Below, piece after piece: positions 1-5,417 of a stretch of 5,417 bases of DNA. Origin of the DNA: Candidatus Thorarchaeota archaeon (lineage in GTDB: Archaea; Asgardarchaeota; Thorarchaeia; Thorarchaeales; Thorarchaeaceae); NCBI GenBank assembly GCA_016840245.1, contig JAEOST010000148.1, forward strand, positions 1 through 5,417, written 5' to 3'. Within the stretch, counting starts at the first letter, position 1. The number at the start of each line of letters is the position of its first letter. The notes beneath the pieces are model-generated. The model worked only from the letters and a program-made list of their open reading frames with translations. It was not told the origin of the DNA and searched no databases. A program made the translations under genes and the position numbers.

Positions 1-1
1 C

Positions 2-1483
2 TCCTCTAACCTGATTGTAAGTCTAAATGAAGGATATGTAGGATTTACATTATCCTACAATTCAGTTGATAGGACATTCACAATGTCAATTGACACTACT
101 ACTCTCGGGAATATTGGAACCTATGTCCTTCACCTAAACATGACCTGGGTTGGTGAACCCTTCTATACTTCCATCGAGAGTCAAGCTTTCACGATAACAG
201 TTACGTTGAGAAGCACACAACTATCTCATCTATCCTTTGCTCCTGGTCAATATGGTAACAACGTTTCGATTGAGTTTGTATACACTGATTTGGTCGCTAG
301 TAGTTCAAGTGGAATGACTGGAGTTCTCACTCTCAATTCAACTCTCTCTGGATGGTATTCGGTTACGAGTTTGGGAAGTGGCCACTATCTAGTTGAGATT
401 GACACTACTGGATTTGCCTCAGATGGGCTGTATGTTATCAATGCAAGTATAGTATATACTGGTACATACTACGCGAGTGATGCCATAGAGTACTTCGGAT
501 TCTCAGTCCTAAGAAGAGTAACTCAGCTTGGATACCAAAGTCCTGATTCTGCTCCTTATCTATCCAATGTGTCATTTGTAGTATCCTATGTTGATGATAC
601 AACTGGAATCGGAATAGATGGTGCTGTTGTCACAATATCATGCTGGAACGCATCCTCTGGACTAGTCAAGGACACTCACTACTGGGTCACAAACTCAGCT
701 CCCGGTGAGTACATCATTGATATCCTTACTACAGCACTGGGTGTTCCTGCAGCATATGTTATCAATGTCACAGTTGTTTGGAGTGGTGCTCCATTTTACG
801 AACCTGCTAATAGAGAAGTCAACTCAAAAGTCATCGAACGTACAACTCAGATATTGATTACTCAAACTCCAGGCGATGTACCGTTCCTTGAGAATGTGAC
901 ATTTAGATTTAGATTCGAGGACTTTCTCACAGGAGCCAACATCATCATCGGAAAAGAGCACATCACTCTGTCTCATGGAGTAGCTATGGATGTGATTACC
1001 TCTGGTGACTACGCTCTTGTTACTCAGGTTGGTTACTACGAGATAAGTTTCAGTTCAACAATACTGAGTGCATCTTCTCTAGTGACTGGTCATGATATCC
1101 ACCTGACAATTGATCGTAGTGGAGGCATTCCTTACTATGCTCTTCGAAGTAAATCCACTCAGACAACAACAGTAGAACGTCTCACCCAGATATTATTCCC
1201 ATTTGTCCAAGACACACCATTTGGAGATGACATTGTAATCGACATCGACTACATTGATTATCTATCCGGTGTAGGAATTGATGATGCAGATTTAGTACTA
1301 ACAAGTGTTAATCTAACAACTCCATCGTTCACACTCGATAGACTTGGAGCTGGATCTTACCAGATTATCCTGCCAAGTGCACAATTTGGTCAGGTCGGGA
1401 TAATCCTTCTAGACTTCACTATGACAAAATCTGGAGTTCCGTTCTATGCAGAACGGTCGGCCAGCAATGTTCTAGCAACAATA
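2..1483 (+). repeat. Repeat subfamily I (units 1-5): R-x-T-Q opener and PFY-like motif
   Basis: Units 2-5 open with RSTQL, RVTQL, RTTQI and RLTQI. The partial first unit and units 3-5 end with a Gly-containing aromatic motif: VGEPFY, SGAPFY, SGGIPYY, SGVPFY; unit 2 has TGTYY. The complete units here are the longest in the array (102-113 codons). Unit 3 carries the only cysteine in the visible protein (ISCWNAS). The shared opener suggests these units arose from one another more recently than from the distal units. Confidence 0.7.
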
Positions 1484-4189
1484 CGTTCGATTCAGACTTC
1501 TCTAACTGCTGATACTCCAGCTCCTGGATCTATCCCTGCAGGTGCTCCGATGATTGTCAATTTAACTTTCATCGACTTTGACCATGGTGTGCCAATCCTC
1601 AATGCAATCGTGACAGCCGATTGGAACCAGAGTTGGATACTTGCAGAGATTGGTGGAGGTGAATATCGGCTTACACTGAACATGACTGGTCTTGTTGCTC
1701 AAGAGTACGCTTTTGATGTGACTGCTGAGAAGGTCAACTATGAAACCGAAGTAATTGTGGTCACAGTACGTCCCGGTGCTGCAACAGTGGAGGTTCTACT
1801 TGATAGGACTACATACTTTGCAGAGTGGGGTGAAGACATCACAATAGAAGTTGAGGTTATTGATCCATTCTATGGAACTCCAGTTTCTGGTATGAATGTC
1901 AATATGACATGGGCTGGTTCAACCTATTTCTTCAATGGAACTGGTGATGGGAAATATCACCTAACAGTTAGTTCTCGTGATCATGAAAGCGGATTCTATG
2001 AACCAACAGTATCTGTTTCCTACGAGTTCTATCAGACTCGACAAAAGACATTCACATTAATTGTATCACGGGCTACTGGTCAGATTGTACCTGATTACTC
2101 GGTGTACTACATTGTTATTGATAATCAACGCAACTTCACAATTTATCTCAATGACACTATTTCCAATAATCCAATAAGCGATGCAACTGTTCAGATTGAA
2201 TGGGATAATCAAATTAGTACCCTTACATATAGTGGAATTCCTGGGAACTACTCAGGTTCAATTGATGTTACTGGAATGGCTATTGGTACGTATGAATTGG
2301 CAATCACCGGGATTGCGATAAATCATGATTTCTTAAAGGTCATCGTAGATGTCATTGTAACTCCTATTCCTACACTCATGGAGTTAATAGGAGATGAAAC
2401 AGCGCCGAGACCTGTTTTCGGAGACTCCTTCGATATCTTGGTGTCATATAATGAATCGATGGGACCAATACTAGACGCAAGTGTGTCCTTTACATTTGGA
2501 AATCTATCAGGTGCTCTCACAGAGAATCCTGATGGTTCATATGGAATCACAATCGATACAAGTGCGATTGGCTCTAAGATTCTCAGACTTCAGATAATCG
2601 CAGTGAAGGCCAACTACAGTACTGGTCTACTCAGTATTGTTGTCAACATCCGACCAATTCCAACAATCATTATAACAAATGAGGTGTTACTTATTGGCCA
2701 CTACTTGGACACTAGAATCTTTATCTTCCATTTCTATGATACACACAACTTAGAATACATTTCAGGTGCATCTCTCGATGTGGATTGGGAAGGTGGTCTC
2801 GCGACTGTAACTCCTGTTGGAAATGGATCCTACTATGTGAGTATCCATCTTAACTTAACTCAACCCCGGCTCTATGAATTGAATATTCTGTTCACAAAAC
2901 AAGAATATGCTAGTGGTACGATTCGTCCATCAGTAATACTGAGAGCGACACCTGCTGAGATTAAAGGACCAGCAAGTTCTCAGATTCCAATCAATGACAC
3001 TGCAACAATACAATTCTGGTTGAACAACACAATAACTGGAGATATGATACCTTACATTAATGGAGAAGCGCGTTGGGCAACTGGAGGATCTACACTACTG
3101 AATGCCACAGACGATGGATATTATGAACTCGTTATCCCCGGGGATACTCCAATGGGTGTCTATCCAATTGATATCGTATTTACAAGTGGTCTTTACTCCA
3201 TACCCTCATTCCCGTTTGAGGTGACAATTCGACCTGTCGCAACAATTCTACAGACACAAAATGTCACGATAGAGACCCAACCTGGTCAAGCGCTAACTCT
3301 CAGGATTCAATTCTATGACTCGGATCATGATTTAGGTATAAGTGGAGTTCTTCCAAATCTTACATATTCTGAGTCTGACATAATATACTATCCGGAGTAT
3401 ACAACTGAAGAAGATGGTGTATACACCTTCATCTTCACGATTATTGGAGAGGGTGAGTTCAACATCACATTTGAGTTCTCCAAGGGACAGTACATCACAC
3501 CAGCGCCACTTGTAGTCACCGTTCTATCTGATGCAACAGCTGAAGCAATATTCGCTCAGAATATAGGTTACATTACCGGAATTGGGCTTTTACTCGGTGC
3601 GATTGCCATCAGTCTATATGTGACACACTTCAGCACTCCAAAGCTCCTTCGTGCACTCAGTAGGATGATAAAGAAGCTTGCGAGTGGGAGAGTTCCAGGT
3701 CCTGCTGAAGTAATGAGTCGTGCAGAGATTGTCCTTTTATTTGTCAACGAGGAACTGAATCCAGTAGATATTCAAAAGGAACTATATGATATCGCTCCAG
3801 AACCCATTGTCGCTGAAGTGCCAGAGATTGACGCTCTCCTAGAACGATTAGCTGACATAACTGGACTAGGTGAAACGGAACTTGCTGCCTTCAGAACCGA
3901 TCTTGCAAGGATGAAGGCTAGTGAACGAACTGGATTCCTCAAGGAAGTCATTGAGCAAGAAGAAGCTCGTCGCGCTGACGATCTTGCTACACGGGACGGT
4001 GTTGAAGTCGCTCCAAGAGATATTGATTTACTCGAGGCTAGACCTGAGGAGCTAGATGAGATACGTACTAAGCTGAGGACCAAGGGAATGGCTGACTCTG
4101 AAATCGATGTCATTATTGAGCAGGCCAAGGGTCTATCCAAGGCTGATCTTGAAGCGTTACTAGAGAGTCTGGGTATTCGTTTGGATTGA
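2..4189 (+). CDS. Giant repeat-containing single-pass surface protein, 5'-truncated by window edge
   Basis: I do not recognise a named family. The frame is open from base 2, so the ATG at 83 is an internal Met within a repeat unit; the real start and any signal peptide lie outside the window. The visible 1395 residues comprise an ectodomain of one partial and eleven complete beta-rich units of 95-113 residues (residues 1-1175), one hydrophobic helix (about 1188-1208), and a 187-residue charged helical tail with a basic start (RALSRMIKK). I count 28 N-x-S/T sequons before the helix and none after, supporting an outside ectodomain and a cytoplasmic tail. Only one Cys is visible (residue 207, unit 3). 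Units resemble immunoglobulin- or macroglobulin-like sandwiches in length and in alternating hydrophobic strands, but that fold is inferred. No catalytic motif is evident. Plausible roles are a cell-surface stalk, an adhesin or a receptor that passes a signal to the tail. Stop TGA at 4187-4189, converging on tyrS. Confidence 0.9.
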   Translation, partial: SSNLIVSLNEGYVGFTLSYNSVDRTFTMSIDTTTLGNIGTYVLHLNMTWVGEPFYTSIESQAFTITVTLRSTQLSHLSFAPGQYGNNVSIEFVYTDLVASSSSGMTGVLTLNSTLSGWYSVTSLGSGHYLVEIDTTGFASDGLYVINASIVYTGTYYASDAIEYFGFSVLRRVTQLGYQSPDSAPYLSNVSFVVSYVDDTTGIGIDGAVVTISCWNASSGLVKDTHYWVTNSAPGEYIIDILTTALGVPAAYVINVTVVWSGAPFYEPANREVNSKVIERTTQILITQTPGDVPFLENVTFRFRFEDFLTGANIIIGKEHITLSHGVAMDVITSGDYALVTQVGYYEISFSSTILSASSLVTGHDIHLTIDRSGGIPYYALRSKSTQTTTVERLTQILFPFVQDTPFGDDIVIDIDYIDYLSGVGIDDADLVLTSVNLTTPSFTLDRLGAGSYQIILPSAQFGQVGIILLDFTMTKSGVPFYAERSASNVLATIRSIQTSLTADTPAPGSIPAGAPMIVNLTFIDFDHGVPILNAIVTADWNQSWILAEIGGGEYRLTLNMTGLVAQEYAFDVTAEKVNYETEVIVVTVRPGAATVEVLLDRTTYFAEWGEDITIEVEVIDPFYGTPVSGMNVNMTWAGSTYFFNGTGDGKYHLTVSSRDHESGFYEPTVSVSYEFYQTRQKTFTLIVSRATGQIVPDYSVYYIVIDNQRNFTIYLNDTISNNPISDATVQIEWDNQISTLTYSGIPGNYSGSIDVTGMAIGTYELAITGIAINHDFLKVIVDVIVTPIPTLMELIGDETAPRPVFGDSFDILVSYNESMGPILDASVSFTFGNLSGALTENPDGSYGITIDTSAIGSKILRLQIIAVKANYSTGLLSIVVNIRPIPTIIITNEVLLIGHYLDTRIFIFHFYDTHNLEYISGASLDVDWEGGLATVTPVGNGSYYVSIHLNLTQPRLYELNILFTKQEYASGTIRPSVILRATPAEIKGPASSQIPINDTATIQFWLNNTITGDMIPYINGEARWATGGSTLLNATDDGYYELVIPGDTPMGVYPIDIVFTSGLYSIPSFPFEVTIRPVATILQTQNVTIETQPGQALTLRIQFYDSDHDLGISGVLPNLTYSESDIIYYPEYTTEEDGVYTFIFTIIGEGEFNITFEFSKGQYITPAPLVVTVLSDATAEAIFAQNIGYITGIGLLLGAIAISLYVTHFSTPKLLRALSRMIKKLASGRVPGPAEVMSRAEIVLLFVNEELNPVDIQKELYDIAPEPIVAEVPEIDALLERLADITGLGETELAAFRTDLARMKASERTGFLKEVIEQEEARRADDLATRDGVEVAPRDIDLLEARPEELDEIRTKLRTKGMADSEIDVIIEQAKGLSKADLEALLESLGIRLD
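1484..3526 (+). repeat. Repeat subfamily II (units 6-12): R-P-x-x-T-type opener, shorter units
   Basis: Units 6-12 open with RSIQT, RPGAAT, RATGQ, TPIPT, RPIPT, RATPA and RPVAT, and are more uniform in length (95-100 codons) than the membrane-distal units. The PFY motif is replaced by a single Tyr or Phe context (KVNYE, EFYQ, INHDF, KANYS, KQEYA, SGLYS, KGQYI). Unit 6 is transitional: its opener still resembles RSxQ, but its length and its aromatic motif are of the second kind. These are the membrane-proximal units. Confidence 0.65.
3563..3625 (+). other. Transmembrane helix of the giant surface protein
   Basis: About 21 uncharged, Gly/Leu/Ile-rich residues (starting IGYITGIGLL and ending ISLYVT) are followed by a basic stretch, TPKLLRALSRMIKKLASGR. 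This is the only long hydrophobic segment in the visible protein. The positive charges after it and the absence of sequons beyond it indicate that the C-terminus is inside. A residual signal peptide is impossible here because the segment lies about 1188 residues into the chain. Confidence 0.9.
3824..3952 (+). repeat. Cytoplasmic tail helical module, copy A (43 residues)
   Basis: Begins EIDALLERLADITG, continues GLGETELAAF and ends FLKEVI. It aligns with copy B through a shared pattern: E-[IL]-D at the start, a Leu at position 9, then G-[LM]-x-[ED]-[TS]-E-[LI], and a closing hydrophobic helix with [FL]-L-[KE]. Charge and leucine spacing suggest three short amphipathic helices. The function is unknown. 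The match was made by eye and is weak in the middle third. Confidence 0.45.
4049..4177 (+). repeat. Cytoplasmic tail helical module, copy B (43 residues)
   Basis: Begins ELDEIRTKLRTKG, continues GMADSEIDVI and ends LEALLESLGI, leaving only three residues before the stop. It has the same length as copy A and aligns with a single one-residue gap near position 13 and a one-residue offset at the end. The last helices (LSKADLEALLESLGI) superficially resemble small three-helix protein- or nucleic-acid-binding folds such as SAP or UBA, but no diagnostic residues allow a call. A linker of about 32 residues, rich in Glu, Asp and Arg, separates the copies. Confidence 0.45.
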
Positions 4190-4201
4190 TGAGAATCATA
4201 A

Positions 4202-4227
4202 CGGACCTTCATCTATTCGAAGGTCCG
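4202..4227. terminator. 9-bp inverted repeat between convergent genes, possible shared transcript end
   Basis: The arms 4202-4210 (CGGACCTTC) and 4219-4227 (GAAGGTCCG) are perfectly complementary around an 8-base loop. The loop contains the tyrS TAG stop (4213-4215, minus strand), and the right arm encodes the last residues of the synthetase. No strong T-tract follows on either strand, so a simple intrinsic terminator is not demonstrated. A bidirectional RNA 3'-end hairpin protecting both convergent transcripts is an equally good reading. Confidence 0.5.
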
Positions 4228-5232
4228 GTCAATCTCTTCCAAGATATCCGGGTTCTTCTCAAAGTAAATTCGAGCTGGTTCTAGGAGTTCTATCAACTGG
4301 TCAGTTACTGCTTGCTTTACGTCAAGTGGATGTAGATCTCCACCTGAGTAGGCTCTCTCGAAATCCTCGATATCACTGAACTCTACATCTCCTCCGAACT
4401 TCTCCTCCCTAGGAATCAGTATCTTCTCAAATCTTGGGAGCAGAATATAGCGTACGGTGGAAGTGATTGGATTAAGTTCTAGGTTTCCAGCTGGACAGTA
4501 TGCTTTGCGTATTGTCTTCTTAATATCATCTGGAGTATCAGTAACACGGATGTGACTGAGTGGGTCAGATGCAGACATCTTGCTACCTCCCCCCTTGAGA
4601 GAAGGAAGCAATGGCATGAAGATGTATGCCCCCTTGTGAAATCCTACATCCTTGAGGGTCTCTCTACCAAGCATGTAGATATTCCTTTGGTCAATTCCGC
4701 CAACTGTGATATCCGCATTCAGATATTTGACATCTAGGATTTGCAGGAGTGGGTAGAGTAGTCCGGAGACCTTGGCATCACCGCTCATTCTAACAACTTC
4801 ACTTGCAGCTCTCTTGGCTCGAGTTTCAGTCACTCTAGCTGCTATCTTGAAAAGGTCCTCGACATAGTCTCTCTTGTGTTGATACTCAGACCCTCTGATG
4901 AATCTGAAATTCTTTGCATGAGATCCAAGAACCCCTCGTATACACTCTTCATAGTATTTGGATCTTAGCTCCATCAAATCAAACGATGTCTTTCTGTCAT
5001 CCAGGTGGGCATGATAATCAGCAAGAAGGATTATGCCCTTTCCACCGACTTCAGATAGTTGCACTAGCTTATTGAACTGAATGATATATGCGTAATGAAA
5101 AGGACCAGTTGGTGCTGTACCATAGTAGAAGGTGAAACCTTCCTTTCGGTCTAGGATAGTTCTAATCTCATCTTCGGTTACAACTTCTTCAGCATTGCTT
5201 AATGCAATCTGAATCTTATCAGTCATTATCAT
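4213..5232 (-). CDS. tyrS: Tyrosyl-tRNA synthetase (archaeal/eukaryotic type)
   Basis: Cytoplasmic class I synthetase that charges tRNA-Tyr with tyrosine using ATP. From the ATG at 5232 it is 339 residues, normal for the archaeal catalytic plus compact anticodon-binding form. Residues 35-49 (FYYGTAPTGPFHYAY) hold the HIGH-equivalent, here FHYAY, close to PHVAY of human cytosolic TyrRS. ADYHAHLD is at 71-78. Y36, Y160, Q164, D167 and Q182 (in GLLYPLLQILD and GGIDQR) match the tyrosine-binding set of the family, which argues against TrpRS. KMSAS at 218-222 is the KMSKS loop. The C-terminal HPLDVKQAV...LLEPARIYFEK is typical of archaeal TyrRS, and there is no EMAPII-like extension. Start choice: the longest frame begins at a GTG (5277), but family similarity begins near MTDKIQIAL, so ATG 5232 or 5226 fits better; a weak GTGA Shine-Dalgarno (5244-5241) lies 8 bases before 5232. 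Stop is TAG. It appears to be transcribed alone. Confidence 0.95.
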   Translation of the reverse strand: MIMTDKIQIALSNAEEVVTEDEIRTILDRKEGFTFYYGTAPTGPFHYAYIIQFNKLVQLSEVGGKGIILLADYHAHLDDRKTSFDLMELRSKYYEECIRGVLGSHAKNFRFIRGSEYQHKRDYVEDLFKIAARVTETRAKRAASEVVRMSGDAKVSGLLYPLLQILDVKYLNADITVGGIDQRNIYMLGRETLKDVGFHKGAYIFMPLLPSLKGGGSKMSASDPLSHIRVTDTPDDIKKTIRKAYCPAGNLELNPITSTVRYILLPRFEKILIPREEKFGGDVEFSDIEDFERAYSGGDLHPLDVKQAVTDQLIELLEPARIYFEKNPDILEEIDRTFE

Positions 5233-5257
5233 TCGAGGACTCACGTCATTCAGTGTC

Positions 5258-5290
5258 GTTAAAAGCGTGATGGACACTAGATTGATAATA
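5258..5290 (-). promoter_or_regulatory. tyrS: Candidate tyrS promoter region (two TATA-like elements)
   Basis: On the minus strand, two AT-rich elements lie upstream of the synthetase. One is TATTAT at 5290-5285, which would start a transcript near 5260 and leave a leader of about 30 bases containing the GTGA site. The other is CTTTTAAC at 5265-5258, which would place the start at or next to the ATG at 5232 and give a leaderless message. Spacing follows the general archaeal rule of about 25 bases from TATA box to start. No convincing BRE is seen for either, so the choice between them is open. Confidence 0.3.
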
Positions 5291-5294
5291 CATG

Positions 5295-5324
5295 AAAAAA
5301 GAGGAAAAGGGGACTCTCGTCCCC
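5295..5324 (-). terminator. Hairpin plus T-tract terminator of the right-edge minus-strand gene
   Basis: Read on the minus strand, GGGGAC-GAGA-GTCCCC (5324-5309) forms a perfect 6-bp GC-rich stem with a GNRA-type GAGA tetraloop. It is followed directly by TTTT (5308-5305), CCTC, and TTTTTT (5300-5295). It begins 10 bases after the TAG of the partial gene at 5335. This placement would end that transcript before tyrS and implies that tyrS has its own promoter just downstream. Confidence 0.75.
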
Positions 5325-5334
5325 AAGATGTATT

Positions 5335-5417
5335 CTATTTCTGTCTCAGAAGGACATAACCACCAACAAGGATAACCACAGCAGCTCCAACAGCACCAGC
5401 CACGATCGCCATGGTCA
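5335..5417 (-). CDS. C-terminal membrane anchor of a truncated minus-strand protein
   Basis: Only the last 27 codons are in the window, and the first of these is incomplete. The frame reads through about 21 small or hydrophobic residues (MAIVAGAVGAAVVILVGGY, then VLL) and ends RQK followed by TAG at 5337-5335. An Ala/Gly/Val-rich helix with a short basic end is the usual form of a C-terminal anchor on an archaeal secreted or surface protein; archaeal PGF-CTERM-type sorting tails look similar, but the diagnostic motif would lie outside the window. The hairpin terminator immediately downstream supports a real gene end. The Met in this stretch (ATG at 5412-5410) is unlikely to be the start, since it would give a protein of only 25 residues. 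Identity and full length cannot be judged. Confidence 0.7.
   Translation of the reverse strand, partial: TMAIVAGAVGAAVVILVGGYVLLRQK

Larger units (their letters stand above)
2..3526 (+). repeat. Array of ~100-residue extracellular beta-sandwich-like units (1 partial + 11 complete)
   Basis: Boundaries were set on the recurring Arg (or equivalent) that opens each unit, at bases 2 (partial), 209, 515, 839, 1178, 1484, 1769, 2069, 2360, 2651, 2942 and 3230, ending at 3526. Complete units are 102, 108, 113, 102, 95, 100, 97, 97, 97, 96 and 99 codons. A typical unit runs: R-x-x-T opener; a hydrophobic strand with a sequon near N-[VL]-[ST]; a turn like G-I/V-x-I-x-x-A/G before the next strand (for example GIGIDGAVV, GVPILNAIV); a central G-x-G-x-Y or D-G-x-Y motif (GSGHY, GAGSY, GGGEY, GDGKY, PDGSY, GNGSY); a threonine-containing T-x-x-G/A strand; G-x-Y; an aromatic motif (PFY or x-x-Y); and a closing V-x-V/I strand. 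The repeats are visible in protein but not as near-identical DNA, so the duplications are old. The fold assignment is inferred. Confidence 0.85.

Noticed and set aside
1492..1683. 63-codon minus-strand open frame.
   Set aside because: Antisense to repeat unit 6, with no recognisable domain and no promoter or ribosome-binding context; a shadow frame.
2323..2550. 75-codon minus-strand open frame.
   Set aside because: Antisense to repeat units 8-9, with no family resemblance; a shadow frame.
2..3526. Possibility that the repeats are a recent DNA-level tandem array (phase-variable or recombinogenic).
   Set aside because: Units share a protein pattern but no long identical DNA stretches are apparent, and their lengths vary from 95 to 113 codons, so recent slippage or recombination is not supported.
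3772..4212. A 146-codon minus-strand frame whose ATG follows the tyrS TAG directly and in the same frame, suggesting amber read-through (for example pyrrolysine) or an extra gene.
   Set aside because: It lies entirely antisense to the well-supported helical tail of the giant protein. Its Ser/Arg-rich, low-complexity sequence is what a complement of Glu/Leu/Ala-rich coding DNA gives, and TyrRS already ends at the normal family C-terminus.
4552..4737. 61-codon plus-strand open frame.
   Set aside because: Antisense to the KMSAS and tyrosine-binding region of tyrS, which is clearly the coding strand.
4213..5232. Tryptophanyl-tRNA synthetase as an alternative identity, since both are class Ic enzymes.
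   Set aside because: The Y, Q, D and Q residues of the tyrosine pocket (Y160, Q164, D167, Q182) are all present in the TyrRS contexts LLYPLLQILD and GGIDQR.

Overview
This window most likely comes from an archaeon, and an Asgard-type lineage such as Thorarchaeia is a reasonable guess. The evidence is an archaeal/eukaryotic-class tyrosyl-tRNA synthetase, a very large single-pass surface protein with dense N-glycosylation sequons, frequent ATA (Ile) and AGA/AGG (Arg) codons, and TATA-like AT-rich elements instead of a bacterial -35/-10 layout. The Asgard assignment is inferred from general resemblance, not from a marker gene. There is no sign of a mobile element, CRISPR array, rRNA or tRNA.

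Bases 1-4189 (+ strand) hold the 3' part of one giant gene. The reading frame is open through the left edge, so the ATG at 83 is an internal methionine and the true start and any signal peptide lie outside the window. The visible 1395 residues contain one partial and eleven complete beta-rich repeat units of about 95-113 residues. One transmembrane helix and a 187-residue charged, helical, cytoplasmic-looking tail follow. All 28 N-x-S/T sequons lie before the transmembrane helix and none after it, which fixes the topology. The tail appears to contain two diverged copies of a 43-residue helical module. This protein is the least conventional item in the window.

Bases 4190-4212 form a 23-bp convergent gap. 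A perfect 9-bp inverted repeat here spans the synthetase stop codon.

Bases 4213-5232 (- strand) encode tyrosyl-tRNA synthetase with its signature and tyrosine-binding residues visible. An ATG at 5232 or 5226 is a better start than the GTG at 5277 that gives the longest frame.

Bases 5233-5334 hold the likely tyrS promoter region and, just upstream of it, a hairpin plus T-tract terminator for the next minus-strand gene. Only the last 27 codons of that gene are visible (5335-5417). They encode a C-terminal membrane anchor, so a second membrane or surface protein lies to the right. The synthetase is a housekeeping gene, apparently transcribed as its own unit between two envelope-protein genes, and nothing links it functionally to either.
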